A stretch of DNA of 64,000 nt from Pleurodeles waltl (taxonomy: Eukaryota; Chordata; Amphibia; Caudata; Salamandridae). Position 1 is the stretch's first letter, and every line of letters begins with the position of its first letter. The notes beneath the pieces are model-generated. The model ran no database searches. It had not been told where the DNA came from and saw nothing but the letters and a program-made list of their open reading frames with translations. The DNA is taken from positions 781,518,684-781,582,683 of the forward strand of contig NC_090449.1 of NCBI RefSeq assembly GCF_031143425.1. Reading direction: 5' to 3'. Both the position numbers and the translations under genes were made by a program. Shown here piece after piece: positions 10,700 through 21,571 of the stretch.

Positions 10700-11632
10700 T
10701 GTTATGTAGCCAATTTAGCTATAGTTTTATACACGTTATTTTAGCAAACTAGGCCTGCCGCAGTGCGCCTTAACCTAGATATGTTTTATTCCAGCTCCGT
10801 TATATTATTTTAACAAAAGCCACATTTGCTGTCTTGTTTTTATTTTCTTCATCTAGCTGTTCTTTGCCTATGCCAGCACTGCGTTCTTAAACAAGACAGT
10901 TCTTTCACACTGTGCTTTCTCAAGGCTGTAGTGAGATAGGCTGTCGGCAAAAGTTGTACGCTTCATCTCCAATGTTCACAGAAACATACACACTCCTACG
11001 TGGGGATCCTTTCTTGGAACATCAGCTGTTTTATTATAAAAACACTGCTTTGATCCATAAACATTAGAGGGAGATTCCAGCCAGATGACCATGACTGTAT
11101 GCTGATTGCTTCGCTGTCTTCCCAGGGTAGCCTAAAGGGCAGAATTAGAGCTTAACATGCTGTGCTCTAACATAGCCTAGGTAGGAATTATTCTTAATCT
11201 TAGTGACAATATGGTAATGTTATTTTTATGTTTCACTCTCCTTGCCACAATTTTAATCTTGTTGTGCTTCATCGTCCTACATGCTTTATTATCTAAGATG
11301 CAGTTACTTCAATAAAACCTTATTGAGCTATACTCTGCCTCTGATTGTCCTTGCATATGTGAGACTGATGTAACGGAGAGAAACGGATGAGATCTGAGTG
11401 ACCACGATTTCCCTGCGGAGTCATTTGTGTCATGCGCCTGGTTGCCCAATTATCCCTGCTCTTGGGTGGAGATGAGGCACGGCTAGTTAGCTGGAACAAA
11501 ACCCAGATTAGGCCGACAGGTGTCACCTGGTGTGGGTTCAGACTCAGTCCCTTGCAATACAAGTGAATCTGCCGCCCAAATCCAGTAGTCTCATCAGGAT
11601 AATGAGAACCTACGCAACAGGCTAACATTCAC
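10700..11632 (+). repeat. 3' LTR of the foamy-like ERV
   Basis: Starts TG immediately after the polypurine tract. A TATA box (TATAAAAA, 11035-11042) and a poly(A) signal (AATAAA, 11311-11316) are spaced as promoter and R-region end would be, giving a U3 of about 360 bases. The end is not fixed because no 5' LTR is available to compare; several CA dinucleotides near 11610-11632 could be the terminus. The element gives no readable target duplication. Confidence 0.6.
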
Positions 11633-14188
11633 TGGCCACAATACAGGCAAGATACATATAAAAAAAAAAAAACTATTAAAGATCACTGAAAGTTTACCAT
11701 TGCTCCTCTCATTCTGTACAATAACCATTATTACAACTATTAGAGTAGCAGTTTCACCCATCCACCATATACTGTTCTGTTTTGATGAAGAGACTAAAGC
11801 TCAACAGCAGCACCTGGCTGGCTAGAGATCATCTTGAACCCAGTCGACACCAAAGCGCAACATTTCTCTCATGGAAACGTGACAAGCCTGGATGGAAAAT
11901 GCATCTTCATAGAACTGGCTTCCCCCAAAAAGTTTGAATCAAAGTGGTCAGTGTCCAGCTGCCAATATACTGAATATAAGGTCATTCCTTTTGTAATTCA
12001 TGGATCGCTATTATATGAAGATGCGTTGTAAAGCACAGCTGACACAAGAGGGAGACTCATTGTCGGTCTTTCTTGGAGAGTAAGATGTATACCCCCAAAA
12101 CTCAACCGTTTTCTTGCTGCTTCACACCAAAGTGAGGAGGTTTGCAAAGATTACAGTTCCTGAGACCATATGAGTGATGGGCCAGCCCACTTTCAGATCA
12201 TAACAGAGCTGCTGAAGAAGAGGGAGTGCCTTTTCCTTGCCATTAGAGGTGTATTCCTCCTGAACCACTGACAAGTGTGAAGGCCGATGCACCAAGTATC
12301 TACCTTCGCATCAGTGTTTTCCAATGACTAAAGAAGAGCATTAACACGTCTGCGACTTGTGCCCATCACTAAATTTGTTGATTGTCCTTACCTTTGGTTG
12401 AAGGTGAGCACCTATATGCCCTGTGCTGCATCTTCACTTTGAACATTAGAGCATGGCCTGAGAACAAACCAGGAGATCTGGAGAATTGTGTGCTCCGGAG
12501 ACCTATATCTCTTCTTTTATTTTCCAGAGAAGTGCTGACACTACAACAATGTTGCACTCGAGCAGTGCCAGAGACAAAAGCTTGAAGGTCCAGGTGCCCA
12601 CCCAGTGCAACTGCTGCACTGTTTCCCCAAGTGGTGCTTAATGCTGCGACAAAGTTGCTCCTACCCTGAGTGATGCTGACCTATCCATACTACTGATCCT
12701 TCCCAGAGCATCACCAAAGAGGAAGCAGGAAGGTCCGTGTGACCTGCTTGGACACTGTATACTGTTTCCAGCACAAGAACGCAACAGCTCCTAAGGTGGA
12801 CAATCAACTTGGGCAGGGTCTGGAGTCTAGTACCCACCTGACATTATTTGCCTGAAGGGAGCGTATTCCCCTGAATTGTCAATTAATTAAACTGTTAAGC
12901 TATTGAATCGTATGACTGATTCCCAGAGACCTAGGTTGTGCTGTCTTTAGCCTTTTCTGGAGAAGGATGTGAATCCCTTGCATATGCATGTGACCTTCAC
13001 GAATCATATTTTAAGCTACATTAACAACTCTGATCCTAAGCTTATAGACAAGGAAGTGTATCGTAAAACTCCTAGAAGTTACAAAGCAAATAAAGTCATT
13101 TTTCTATGAATGTAGCACTGCTGGGCACAACAGTTATTGTGAGGGATAAACCTGCGCATTGACTTAAGTGTTCGACTCCACACCACACCCAAGAATATGC
13201 CTTCACTCCTAGAAGCCTAAGGATGAAAAACTTGGCAATTCACTGAGTGTGCAGTAGTATCTGGTACCTGCCTTTCCAAGGACAAAGACAGTATTTATTA
13301 CAAAGATTGGCTAATTGGCCTTAAGGCACACAGGCCCAGAAAAGTGCCTCATCACGTGTGCCACAATTCACTGGCAGTCACAGCCATTGTATACAAGATA
13401 TTGCAAACAAATATCAACAATGCCAGCCTTATTACTGGTTGTCCATCAGACGCTTTGGATGGATGGTATATGCCAGAGGTACCATAATACCTAGGAATAG
13501 GATTGTCCTTCATATGAAACTGAAGTTTAACTGTTGCCAGAGTGGTCAACAGTGCTGGCCACCATAATTACTAGAATGCCAAAACTACTGTTGCCAAGGG
13601 AACTCAGTGGAGATGCTAGCCACTAAATACCCCCGATAGTGATCAGATGTCGGGTCGGGAACAGGATTCCAGTGGGTGACTGCCACTGGATGCCAAGGGT
13701 TTCTGGCCACTAGATGTTAAGGAGTGGCCACCATGTACAGATCTGCATGCACATACTCAGACAAATGCACAATGGTCAGTCACTGACACATGCATACATA
13801 TATACACACAAACATCACACATTTTCCTTACCTACTTGCATTCAAGCTCATGAAGGAACCTTACTAACATGCATGGTCTGGTAATATTAGTGTGGTTTCC
13901 TCTTTCTCCATTTCTTAGTCTTCTGTCATGGTGTAAACACTGACCTCAAGTTGATAAGGACCCACTGTCCAGGTTACTGCAGAAGATGGCCTATGAACAC
14001 AATGACATTCTTCTCCTCCCATGAGGAGGAACCATGCTCTTACATGTCAGTTTGACTGCAATTGCACGGCTTACAGTACACGATCTATCACCACACTGCT
14101 AAGCCACATGGTGTTTCGCCATGAGAGTCTCTGTACCTTCAGTCACACATTTAGTGTTATTATGGAGTCCTACCAAAAAACACGATGG
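11633..14188. other. Non-coding DNA between the two ERVs
   Basis: Nothing recognisable as a gene. Open frames are all under 70 codons and overlap each other on opposite strands. There are short simple runs (A-run near 11660, CA/TA-rich stretch near 13790). The 12600-13130 part reads like middle-repetitive DNA, but I cannot assign a family. Confidence 0.4.
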
Positions 14189-14192
14189 GCTA
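14189..14192 (+). repeat. 5' target-site duplication GCTA
   Basis: Identical to the four bases directly after the 3' LTR (24446-24449). Confidence 0.85.
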
Positions 14193-15072
14193 TGTGGTTC
14201 TAAAAATTCTGGACCCATGTAATTTACTTTGCCACAGCAGTACGATTTTAGTACCAAAAGACCGATAATGACTAGTACACTAAGCATGAGCATTTTCGCT
14301 CAATTCCAGCAGCGTTTTCACCTCGAAATCGCCATTTTCGTCCTGCACTCGTGGCTCCCATTTTATACACGGCAGCCATTTTTTAAAAGTTGCCCTCACA
14401 TAGGCATTTAATACAGTCAGATTTGATTCCAAGGACACGTACACCTTGATTGACTTTTCTCTGACCTGGGCAAGCTGGAACCATTGCCTCAGGCCAAACC
14501 CGTTTGGTCAGTCCCTCTCCCAGTGGCCGAATCAGATAGCATCAAGGCACACCATGCCATAAAACCCTTATTATCGCTCACACACCCTGCCTAATCTTGC
14601 TCACACCTGCACCTGCTCTTTTCTTCTTCTTACTTTACGAGGGGGAGGTGCCCGTTTTTATTGGGGGTCCACACTTATCTGATGTAAAATACTAGGCCTT
14701 GCCGGGTAATTTATTATGGGTTGGATGACATGAAATATGAGGTTTCATCATGACACAGTTTTTTCCTTTGTAGTGAAAACATGTGAATGACCAACCAAAA
14801 TGTCAAGAATGTTTGCTTGAAGCTTAAAAAACTGTATATAAGGAAACCTGACTTTGCATTGAAACACAGTCTCCTGAGAAAATACAAACCGTGCTGTTGT
14901 ACTTCTAGGACGCTTGTTACTTGGTTGCAGCCAATCAATTTGATCTTTGACTTCACCTAGAAGACTCTGAGTTTCTGTGGTCTGAATCAGGAAAGTACCC
15001 GAGGTCTTTGGGTGTACCCTGGCACCGCTGGGTTACCGGATCAGTACCGGTTCTGAAAAACCCAGTACCTCA
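14193..15072 (+). repeat. 5' LTR of ERV-A
   Basis: 880 bases, TGTGG...CCTCA. A TATA box (TATATAAGG) lies at 14835-14843. The place of the poly(A) signal reads AATCAA (14933-14938), while the 3' LTR has AATAAA there. It is otherwise nearly the same as 23570-24445; indels are one T in a T-run near 14384 and a 3-base ATT repeat near 14570. U3 is about 640 bases, R plus U5 about 200. Confidence 0.95.
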
Positions 15073-15074
15073 GT

Positions 15075-15092
15075 TGGCGCTCAACGTGGGGC
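15075..15092 (+). promoter_or_regulatory. Primer-binding site, tRNA-Lys1,2 type
   Basis: TGGCGCTCAACGTGGGGC starts two bases after the LTR end. It matches the 18-base site complementary to tRNA-Lys1,2 (used by foamy viruses and Mason-Pfizer monkey virus) at 17 positions; the seventh base is T instead of C. Confidence 0.88.
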
Positions 15093-15533
15093 GATACCAG
15101 CGGTACCGGTCCAAGCCTGAGGTCCGTGAGGAGCTTCGTGTGAAAATTCTGGAGGAAGGCCGCCACTTCATCGACCCCTGCATGTCGACGTGGTCCGAAA
15201 GTCTTTGCTGCGAGGTTCCCCGCTTCCCGATGGCTACGAAGGACTGCTGCCCTGGCTATCGCCCTGATTTGGACCCTTGATGTTTGGTAGAGCGAAACGA
15301 TAAGACGAGTCTTCTGGTGACGTCATCGATATTTTCAGTTAAGTATAAGTGGAGCGTCTCCCAGTCCTTAGTTGGACACTTGGTTTGGTCCTTAGTTGGA
15401 CATTTGGTTTGGTATCCCTTCGGGATCACTTTGATTTGGAACTTGCAAGTACCAAAGCCGAAGGACTCGTGTATTCACGAGACTATCGTAAACGATAATC
15501 CTTTGAAGTTTGAAGCTAGACTAGTGAGTGAAG
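15093..15533 (+). other. Untranslated leader of ERV-A, with 24-bp tandem repeat
   Basis: About 440 bases between primer site and gag, where packaging signals normally lie. A 24-bp unit is repeated in tandem at 15365-15388 and 15389-15412 with one mismatch. A perfect TGACGTCA palindrome (CRE-type site) stands at 15318-15325. Short open frames occur but look incidental. Confidence 0.6.
15524..15529 (+). promoter_or_regulatory. Candidate major splice donor
   Basis: GTGAGT, five bases before the gag ATG, fits the 5' splice-site consensus. Pairing with the acceptor at 21795 would make an env messenger. Inferred from sequence only. Confidence 0.45.
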
Positions 15534-17983
15534 ATGCCTGGTCTTAGCAGACTTGGAAATTTGTTTTGTCTTGGTTGTAAAAGGGACTCCCGGTTGGAGG
15601 ACTCATGTCCGGTTCCTCCGATTGGAACTCCAACCTATGAACTATATGTGAAGCACAGAGTAGGCCCCATCACATATAATGAAGTATGGATCCGTTACAC
15701 CAGAAAAGATGGTGTTTTAAAATGGCCCCAAAATGGTAGCTTTGACACAGAAATTTTAGATAACCTCGAAGTTAGACTTTTTAAGAAGAAAGCCCGGCCG
15801 GCAATGTTTGATTCTTTCCGCTTATGGCGTAAGGAAGCCAAGCAAAAGGAAATTAAATTAGCTAAGAAAAATGAGAGAAAAAGGTATTTCGATTATGCAA
15901 GCTGCTATACAGTTTAAAGATAACGAAGTAGAACAGTTGAATGAGCAGTTGCATAGGCGACATAAAATGACAGTAGATAAATGCTATCCAGTTTTGCCGC
16001 CTCTTCAGCAAGATGCAGCAAGAGACTCTGAAAAAGATCCCCTAATGTCGCATTTGCTAAGTTCGCCACCACCCTATGCGCAGAATGCCACGGCACCTCC
16101 GCAACCTCTAGTTGCACAACCAGTGGTTGCATTGCCTCCTGCTCCTCCACAGCACCCACCAGCTATTCTTCAGTTGGTTCCTATTCCTCCGGTGCAGCCT
16201 CCTCAAGGGCCACCGGCTTTGACATCTGCTCTGCCTTTACTTCCTACAACTTTGACTACTATAGCGACTACCACTCCTGGTATTGTTTCTGACACTGCTT
16301 CTGTCTCTGCCTTGTCTCATTCTGTTTTTCCTCCTGTTCATTTGTCAACCTCTCCCTCTGTCCGTCAGAGAATGACAAACACTGTGACTAGTCTTTTATC
16401 CCCTCTCTTTGGGTCATTAGCTACGACCCCAGTTTCAGAGCGTAAACAACTGCGTAGCCAATTGCCTGATGGTAGGGAGAAAGACACTGAATTATTTGGC
16501 GCATAAATGGGTTACTGAACCAGCGAGATATGAACTAGAGTCTGTTATGGATGTCTTCCATCAGTGGGAAGAACCGAAACAGAGATACGTTTTTGAGAAA
16601 ATGTGTACTTTTCTTTCTGAGGATTTAGAGGAAAATGGTTTGGAGCCCAATCCGCCTAAATTGTGTCGTGTACGGTTCGATTTTGCGACAGGTTTGATTG
16701 TGGGTTCAGATGTCGAGAAAGCAGTTGCAATGTTATTGTCGTTTAGGACTGAAGGTGTTTCCAGGTTATTGTTTAAATATGATTCTTCTGCTAAAAAGAA
16801 AGGGAAACAGTACCCCATGAGAGAAGTTCCCCCACAATGGAGGGAAGGGGACCCAAATGCTAATCCACCTGTCCTGCCTCATTTCCAGCGTGTATGGGTA
16901 CACGTTCCATGGAAGCGAGCTGAAGTTTTAGCCCTTAAACAGACATTGTCTGATCCCCGTAAGAATCCTACAGGGTATTACAAGGAATTGTCACAGACTG
17001 CGGGGTCTTGCATTATGAATTTAGCTGACATAGACATGTTGTTTGGGAATGTTGTTCCACAGCCTTTATGGGGAAAGATTCGCCATACAGACCATGCTCA
17101 AGAGTTAGGTGACACATGGGCTAACATTGCTGCTGCAGACGCCCGACAAATTGGTGGTGCTAAACCTGAGCCTTTAGTGACAGAGCTTCCTGGTAGGATT
17201 ATTGATTACATGAAAACTATAATGCCTGCGATGCGTGTAAACTGGGATAAATTGTCTGCATGTAAGCAAAAGAAAGAAGAAACGGTATCAGATTTCTTCA
17301 CCAGGTTTGAAGAAACGTTTGTGGACCACAGTGGTCAAGATATGAGCACGGAAGGTGGTCAACGTTTGTTAGTCGATAAATTTGTGCATAATCTGCTTCC
17401 TGAGTTGTGTAAAAAGTTAAAAGATTCAGAAAGTTCTTGGGCAGTTTCCTCTTCAGCGCAGATATTGGCTACTGCACAGTACTACGAAAATAGAGATAAA
17501 GATGAGAGAGATAGAGTAGAGAAGAAAACTAAAGAATTGAAAACAAAGGTTCTGTTACAACAAGCGTACCCGCCACGTGGTGGTCAAAATAGTGGTGCAC
17601 AGAGTAACTATCAGAACAACTATCAGAATAACTATCAGCCCCAATCGTTTCAGAGAAACTCGCAAAGAGCCGAGTATGCTCAACCACGTATCCCAGTAGG
17701 TCCCAATCAGTGTTCATATTGCAAGGAAGAGGGTCATTTCAAGTATAGTTGCCCTGCTTTGCTACAGCGCGCAAATGGTACTTCTGGTTTAAGAGGTCGA
17801 GGTGTTCCACAAGCACCTAGAGGAAGAGGACGTGGATATGTTCCCCAGAGCGCGCGCCCATTCCCCCCTCAAAACTCAATGAACAGATTTGATCAGCAGG
17901 TTAATGCATCTGATAGGACGGCTCAGTACTATACTGATGATTACTATACAGAGGATGAGCATTTGGACAGTAATGATTGCTAG
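15534..17983 (+). pseudogene. gag: ERV-A gag, interrupted by two frameshifts
   Basis: I take ATG 15534 (A at -3) as the start; the protein begins M-P-G-L, so it lacks the Gly2 needed for N-myristoylation. The matrix part stays open to 15917. The frame then moves near 15870-15915 to one that runs to 16506, with a coiled-coil-like segment (about 15910-15960), a PPPY late-domain motif at 16066-16077 and a long Pro-rich linker. A second shift near 16470-16500 leads to the capsid and nucleocapsid frame, ending at UAG 17981-17983. The capsid has a major-homology-like stretch near 17260-17320 (QKKEETVSDFFTRFEE). One zinc knuckle lies at 17711-17752 (C-x2-C-x4-H-x4-C), preceded by a YQNN repeat and followed by Arg-Gly-rich boxes (about 17785-17845). 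The layout is gamma-like; the late copy is otherwise well kept. Confidence 0.9.
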
Positions 17984-20900
17984 GACAGCCATAGACAAAG
18001 AGAGGGAGTTGTTTCAGTTCCAGTAGATCAGAGTGGGCCTTATGTTAAGGTGATTGCATCAGGTGTGTCAGAACCTTTTCTGTTGGATACTGGTGCTACC
18101 AAGAGTTCTATTATGCACTCAAAACTCCCTGGCGCACCTTTGTCTGGCAAAACAAATGTATCAGTAGGTTTTTCCGGCGCCCCAGTTAGAAATCCAATTT
18201 CTAACCCTATATCTCTTTCTGTTGGACCTTGTAAATTTGAAACACCCCTTATTTTGACGACAGGTTGTGGCGAGAACTTGTTAGGATTAGATCTGTTAAA
18301 GAGATTGTATGCGACATTGTATTGCTCTCCTTCTGGAGTGCAACTCACATTGGGTAAGAAAGTGGTTTCACCAATGTATTTGTCAAAGGACAGATTTCCA
18401 CCAGAATTTTCGTCTCTTCCTAATACTCTTTGGGCTACTGGACCTAATGATGTAGGTCTTTTGGAAATTCAGCCATATGTGATAACATTAAAAGCCAATG
18501 TTAAAATGCCACGTATTCCCCAATACAAGATCTCTAGTGAAGGGGAAAAAGCGTTGTTAGCAATTATTTGTGATCTGATTGAGAAGGATGTAATTGAAGA
18601 GACAAGAGGCAACGTTTCCAATAGTCCTGTTTTGCCTGTCTTGAAGCGTACTGACCCTACTCAGCCACCTGTTTATAGGTTTGTAATTGATCTTAGAGAG
18701 GTGAACAAAATAGTTGTGCCACAGTTTCCAGTCGTCCCTGATATCACTGCATTGTTGACAATGATTCCAGCTTCAGCCACTTGGTTTTCAGTGATAGACC
18801 TGAAAAATGCTTTCTTCAGCATCCCTATTGCCGAAGAGAGCAGGGACATTTTTGGCTTCAATTTGGGAGGACGAAGCTTCAGATTTAAGAGAGCTCCTCA
18901 AGGCTATTGTGAAAGTCCATCTATCTATAGTCAGGCTTTGAAAGCACAGCTTGACACTCTTATGTTACCTGATGGCGCCACTCTCATTCAATATGTCGAT
19001 TATTTGCTAGTTGCTGCAGATACTAAGGAGATCTGCAAAGAAGCAACATTGTCATTATTGCGTCATTTGTCTGATTTACACCACAAAGTGTCCCTTTCAA
19101 AGTTACAGTATTGTCAAAAAGAAGTGACCTATTTAGGTCATCTCTTTTCGAAGGAGGGAAGGCAACTGACCCCAGAGAGAATCAGGGCTGTTGCAGCAAT
19201 GAGTGTGCCAAGAACACAGAGAGAAGTGCGTGCTTTCTTGGGTATTACATCATATTGCAGACAATGGATACCTAATTTTTCGTTAATAGCCAAACCTTTG
19301 GTGGCATTAACTTGTAACAATACACCAAATCCCGTCCCATGGTCTGAAGATTGTCAGAAAAGTTTTGTCGAATTACGTGATGCATTATGTTCAGCTCCTG
19401 TGTTGGGTACCCCCAACTACAGCAAGCCTTTTACATTGTATGTCCATGAGAAAGAAGGTTGTGCGTTAGCAGTTTTGACACAACAGTTTGGAGACAGGGA
19501 GCATCCATGCGCCTATTTCTCTTCAACCTTAGACCCAGTAGCTAAGGCACTACCGAGCTGCTTAAGAGCGGCAGCGGCAGCTGCTGTTTCTATCCGACAG
19601 TCTGCTGGTTTAGTGATGAACAACACATTAATCGTAATGGTTCCACATGCAGTGGACATGTTGTTAAACAGAACCAAGAAACAGCATTTAACTAGTGCTC
19701 GATTGTCAGGTTACGAGTTGACATTGTTAGCAAGCCATGTACATATAAAAAGATGCACTACACTTAACCCAGCTACGTTATTGCCAATTGTGACGGAGTT
19801 AGATACTTCTGAACAACATGATTGTCTCCATAGAACAGAAGAAGAAACGAAAGGGAGAATAGACCTTCTAGACACTCCCCTTGCAAAGAGTGATGGTACT
19901 TTGTGGGTGGATGGTTCATGCTTTAAGCTCCCGAATGGTGACACGACTGCGGCGTATGCTGTGACAACTTTGTGTACGATTGTTGAAGCTGCACGTATCC
20001 CACACAATTCAGCCCAAGCAGCTGAGTTAATAGCCCTAACAAGAGCATGTACAGTATCAAAAGGAATGAAAGTGACTATCTATACCGATAGCCAATATGC
20101 GTTTGGTGTGGCCCATAGCTTTGGGCGTTTGTGGAAGGAACGTGGGTTCCTGACCTCGCATGGAACTAAAATACAGCATGGTCAGTTGGTAAATGAGCTC
20201 CTTGATTCACTTACTTTACCGTTGCAAGTTGCGATTGTGAAGTGTAGCACACATAAAAAGGTGACTGATGATGTTGGTCGTGGGAATGCATTTGCTGACG
20301 AGGTCGCAAAAGAGACGGCAAGGAATATGATGAGCCGAATGTATGTTGCCGGCCCTGCAAGATGGATTGGTGATGTTGGAATGTGTGAAGACACGATAGA
20401 AAGCGTGAAATCGATTCAAGCTGAAGCCACAGAGAGAGAATTGAGTGTGTGGAGAGAAAGTACGGGTAAATTGGATGCGAATGGTTGTTGGGTCGAGTTG
20501 TCAGAACATCAAAGATGGTTGCTACCCGATGCGTATGTGCTTGCAGTAGTTACAATGGCTCATGGAATGGCTCACATCAGTGTGAAAGGGATTTGTAAGT
20601 TGTTGGCCCCAGTATGGCAAAATGCAGGAATTCCCAAGTGCGCAGAAAATGTGGTTAAAAATTGCATGGTATGCCTGAAACACAACCCTGGTAGAGGAAC
20701 CCCAACTCCAGCTGGTCATTTTGCACCTCCTACGTATCCGTTTGAGGTTTTGCAGCTAGATTTCATCCACATGGAGAGGTGCAACAACTTAAAATACGTA
20801 CTCGTTGTTGTTTGTGCCTTTTCAAGATGGGTGGAAGCCTATCCCCTAAAAGACAATACTGCGCTATCCACAGCCAAAGCCCCTGTGAAAGAGTTCTTCC

Positions 20901-21571
20901 CTAGATTCGGAATGCCGAGAATGATCTGGAGTGACAATGGAAGTGAATTTGTGGGTCAAGTGATGAAGAAAGTATGCGAAGGGCTAGGCATAAACCAAAA
21001 GTTTCACGCTGCAAATCACCCCCAATCAGCTGGATTAGTGGAGTGCTATAATGGCACTCTAAAGCTAAAATTGGCCAAGATACAAGCGAGCTCTGGTCTT
21101 AAATGGCCTGACGCTCTACCCTTAGCACTCCTATCAACCAGAATGACTGTGCATTCACGAGTGAAACTTAGTCCTTATGAAATAGTCTTTGGCCGCCCGG
21201 CCAATATATGGGGAGTGCCCAGGCCCAAGAAGTTTAGCGAGATAGAGCATCCTGTTTTGCTCGACTATCTGTATGAATTGACGGCTAAATTGCGTGTTTT
21301 ACATCAACAGGTCCACGACACCCTGCCTCCGGTCTCTGAATCTCCAGGTCATCCCATTGAGCCTGGATCCTGGGTTTTAATAAAGAACTTTCAGCGAACC
21401 AAAAACGAGCAGCCCAGGTGGACCGGACCGCACCTTGTTCTTCTCTCCACAAGATCAGCTGTTCGAGTAGAAGGGAAGAAACACTGGATCCATGGGACCC
21501 ATTGCAAAAGGGTACCCCTACCTTTGCCATATGACCGGTGGATCCAGGAAGGTGTCGCAGACTCAGACTGA
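17984..21571 (+). CDS. pol: ERV-A pol (PR-RT-RNase H-IN), open but RT active site altered
   Basis: Pol continues in the gag frame straight after UAG 17981-17983 and is open for about 1195 codons to TGA at 21569-21571. It is probably made by stop-codon readthrough, as in gammaretroviruses. The first ATG (18050) lies inside the protease and is unlikely to be the real start. Protease has L-L-D-T-G-A at about 18080. RT has V-I-D-L-R-E-V-N-K, the motif-A Asp in VIDLKNAFF near 18795, A-P-Q-G, and Y-V-D-Y at 18992-19003, where the second Asp of YVDD is Tyr (TAT at 19001). RNase H keeps its four acidic residues (DGS near 19909, AEL near 20019, TDSQ near 20086, ADE near 20296). Integrase has HGMAH and CMVC, Asp 20759, Asp 20933 and Glu 21041 (exact D-35-E spacing). 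One base change disables an otherwise intact polyprotein. Confidence 0.95.
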   Translation, partial: DSHRQREGVVSVPVDQSGPYVKVIASGVSEPFLLDTGATKSSIMHSKLPGAPLSGKTNVSVGFSGAPVRNPISNPISLSVGPCKFETPLILTTGCGENLLGLDLLKRLYATLYCSPSGVQLTLGKKVVSPMYLSKDRFPPEFSSLPNTLWATGPNDVGLLEIQPYVITLKANVKMPRIPQYKISSEGEKALLAIICDLIEKDVIEETRGNVSNSPVLPVLKRTDPTQPPVYRFVIDLREVNKIVVPQFPVVPDITALLTMIPASATWFSVIDLKNAFFSIPIAEESRDIFGFNLGGRSFRFKRAPQGYCESPSIYSQALKAQLDTLMLPDGATLIQYVDYLLVAADTKEICKEATLSLLRHLSDLHHKVSLSKLQYCQKEVTYLGHLFSKEGRQLTPERIRAVAAMSVPRTQREVRAFLGITSYCRQWIPNFSLIAKPLVALTCNNTPNPVPWSEDCQKSFVELRDALCSAPVLGTPNYSKPFTLYVHEKEGCALAVLTQQFGDREHPCAYFSSTLDPVAKALPSCLRAAAAAAVSIRQSAGLVMNNTLIVMVPHAVDMLLNRTKKQHLTSARLSGYELTLLASHVHIKRCTTLNPATLLPIVTELDTSEQHDCLHRTEEETKGRIDLLDTPLAKSDGTLWVDGSCFKLPNGDTTAAYAVTTLCTIVEAARIPHNSAQAAELIALTRACTVSKGMKVTIYTDSQYAFGVAHSFGRLWKERGFLTSHGTKIQHGQLVNELLDSLTLPLQVAIVKCSTHKKVTDDVGRGNAFADEVAKETARNMMSRMYVAGPARWIGDVGMCEDTIESVKSIQAEATERELSVWRESTGKLDANGCWVELSEHQRWLLPDAYVLAVVTMAHGMAHISVKGICKLLAPVWQNAGIPKCAENVVKNCMVCLKHNPGRGTPTPAGHFAPPTYPFEVLQLDFIHMERCNNLKYVLVVVCAFSRWVEAYPLKDNTALSTAKAPVKEFFPRFGMPRMIWSDNGSEFVGQVMKKVCEGLGINQKFHAANHPQSAGLVECYNGTLKLKLAKIQASSGLKWPDALPLALLSTRMTVHSRVKLSPYEIVFGRPANIWGVPRPKKFSEIEHPVLLDYLYELTAKLRVLHQQVHDTLPPVSESPGHPIEPGSWVLIKNFQRTKNEQPRWTGPHLVLLSTRSAVRVEGKKHWIHGTHCKRVPLPLPYDRWIQEGVADSD

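Larger units (their letters stand above)
2450..11632 (+). mobile_element. Endogenous foamy-like virus (spumaretrovirus-like ERV), 5'-truncated
   Basis: Gag-, Pol- and Env-like remnants lie in retroviral order, followed by a polypurine tract and a single 3' LTR. Foamy-like traits are visible. Gag lacks a Cys-His zinc knuckle and ends in a basic tail. The RT core motif region and the D-D-35-E integrase core resemble spumaviral Pol. Env begins inside the end of pol and has a long leader with a W-rich stretch, a membrane segment and an R-R-D-L processing-like site. A further ORF begins inside the end of env, as tas does in foamy viruses. No 5' LTR or primer-binding site is visible, and every gene carries stops or frame changes, so the insertion is old. 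The left limit is approximate. Foamy-like ERVs are known from amphibians, fish, coelacanth and sloth; placement inside that group needs a tree. Confidence 0.82.

Noticed and set aside
15528..15530. GTG 15528 as gag start
   Set aside because: Not an ATG; ATG 15534 follows two codons later in good context and eukaryotic starts are normally ATG.
18050..18052. ATG 18050 as the pol start
   Set aside because: The frame is open back to the UAG at 17981, and the protease domain begins before this Met; readthrough from gag is more likely.
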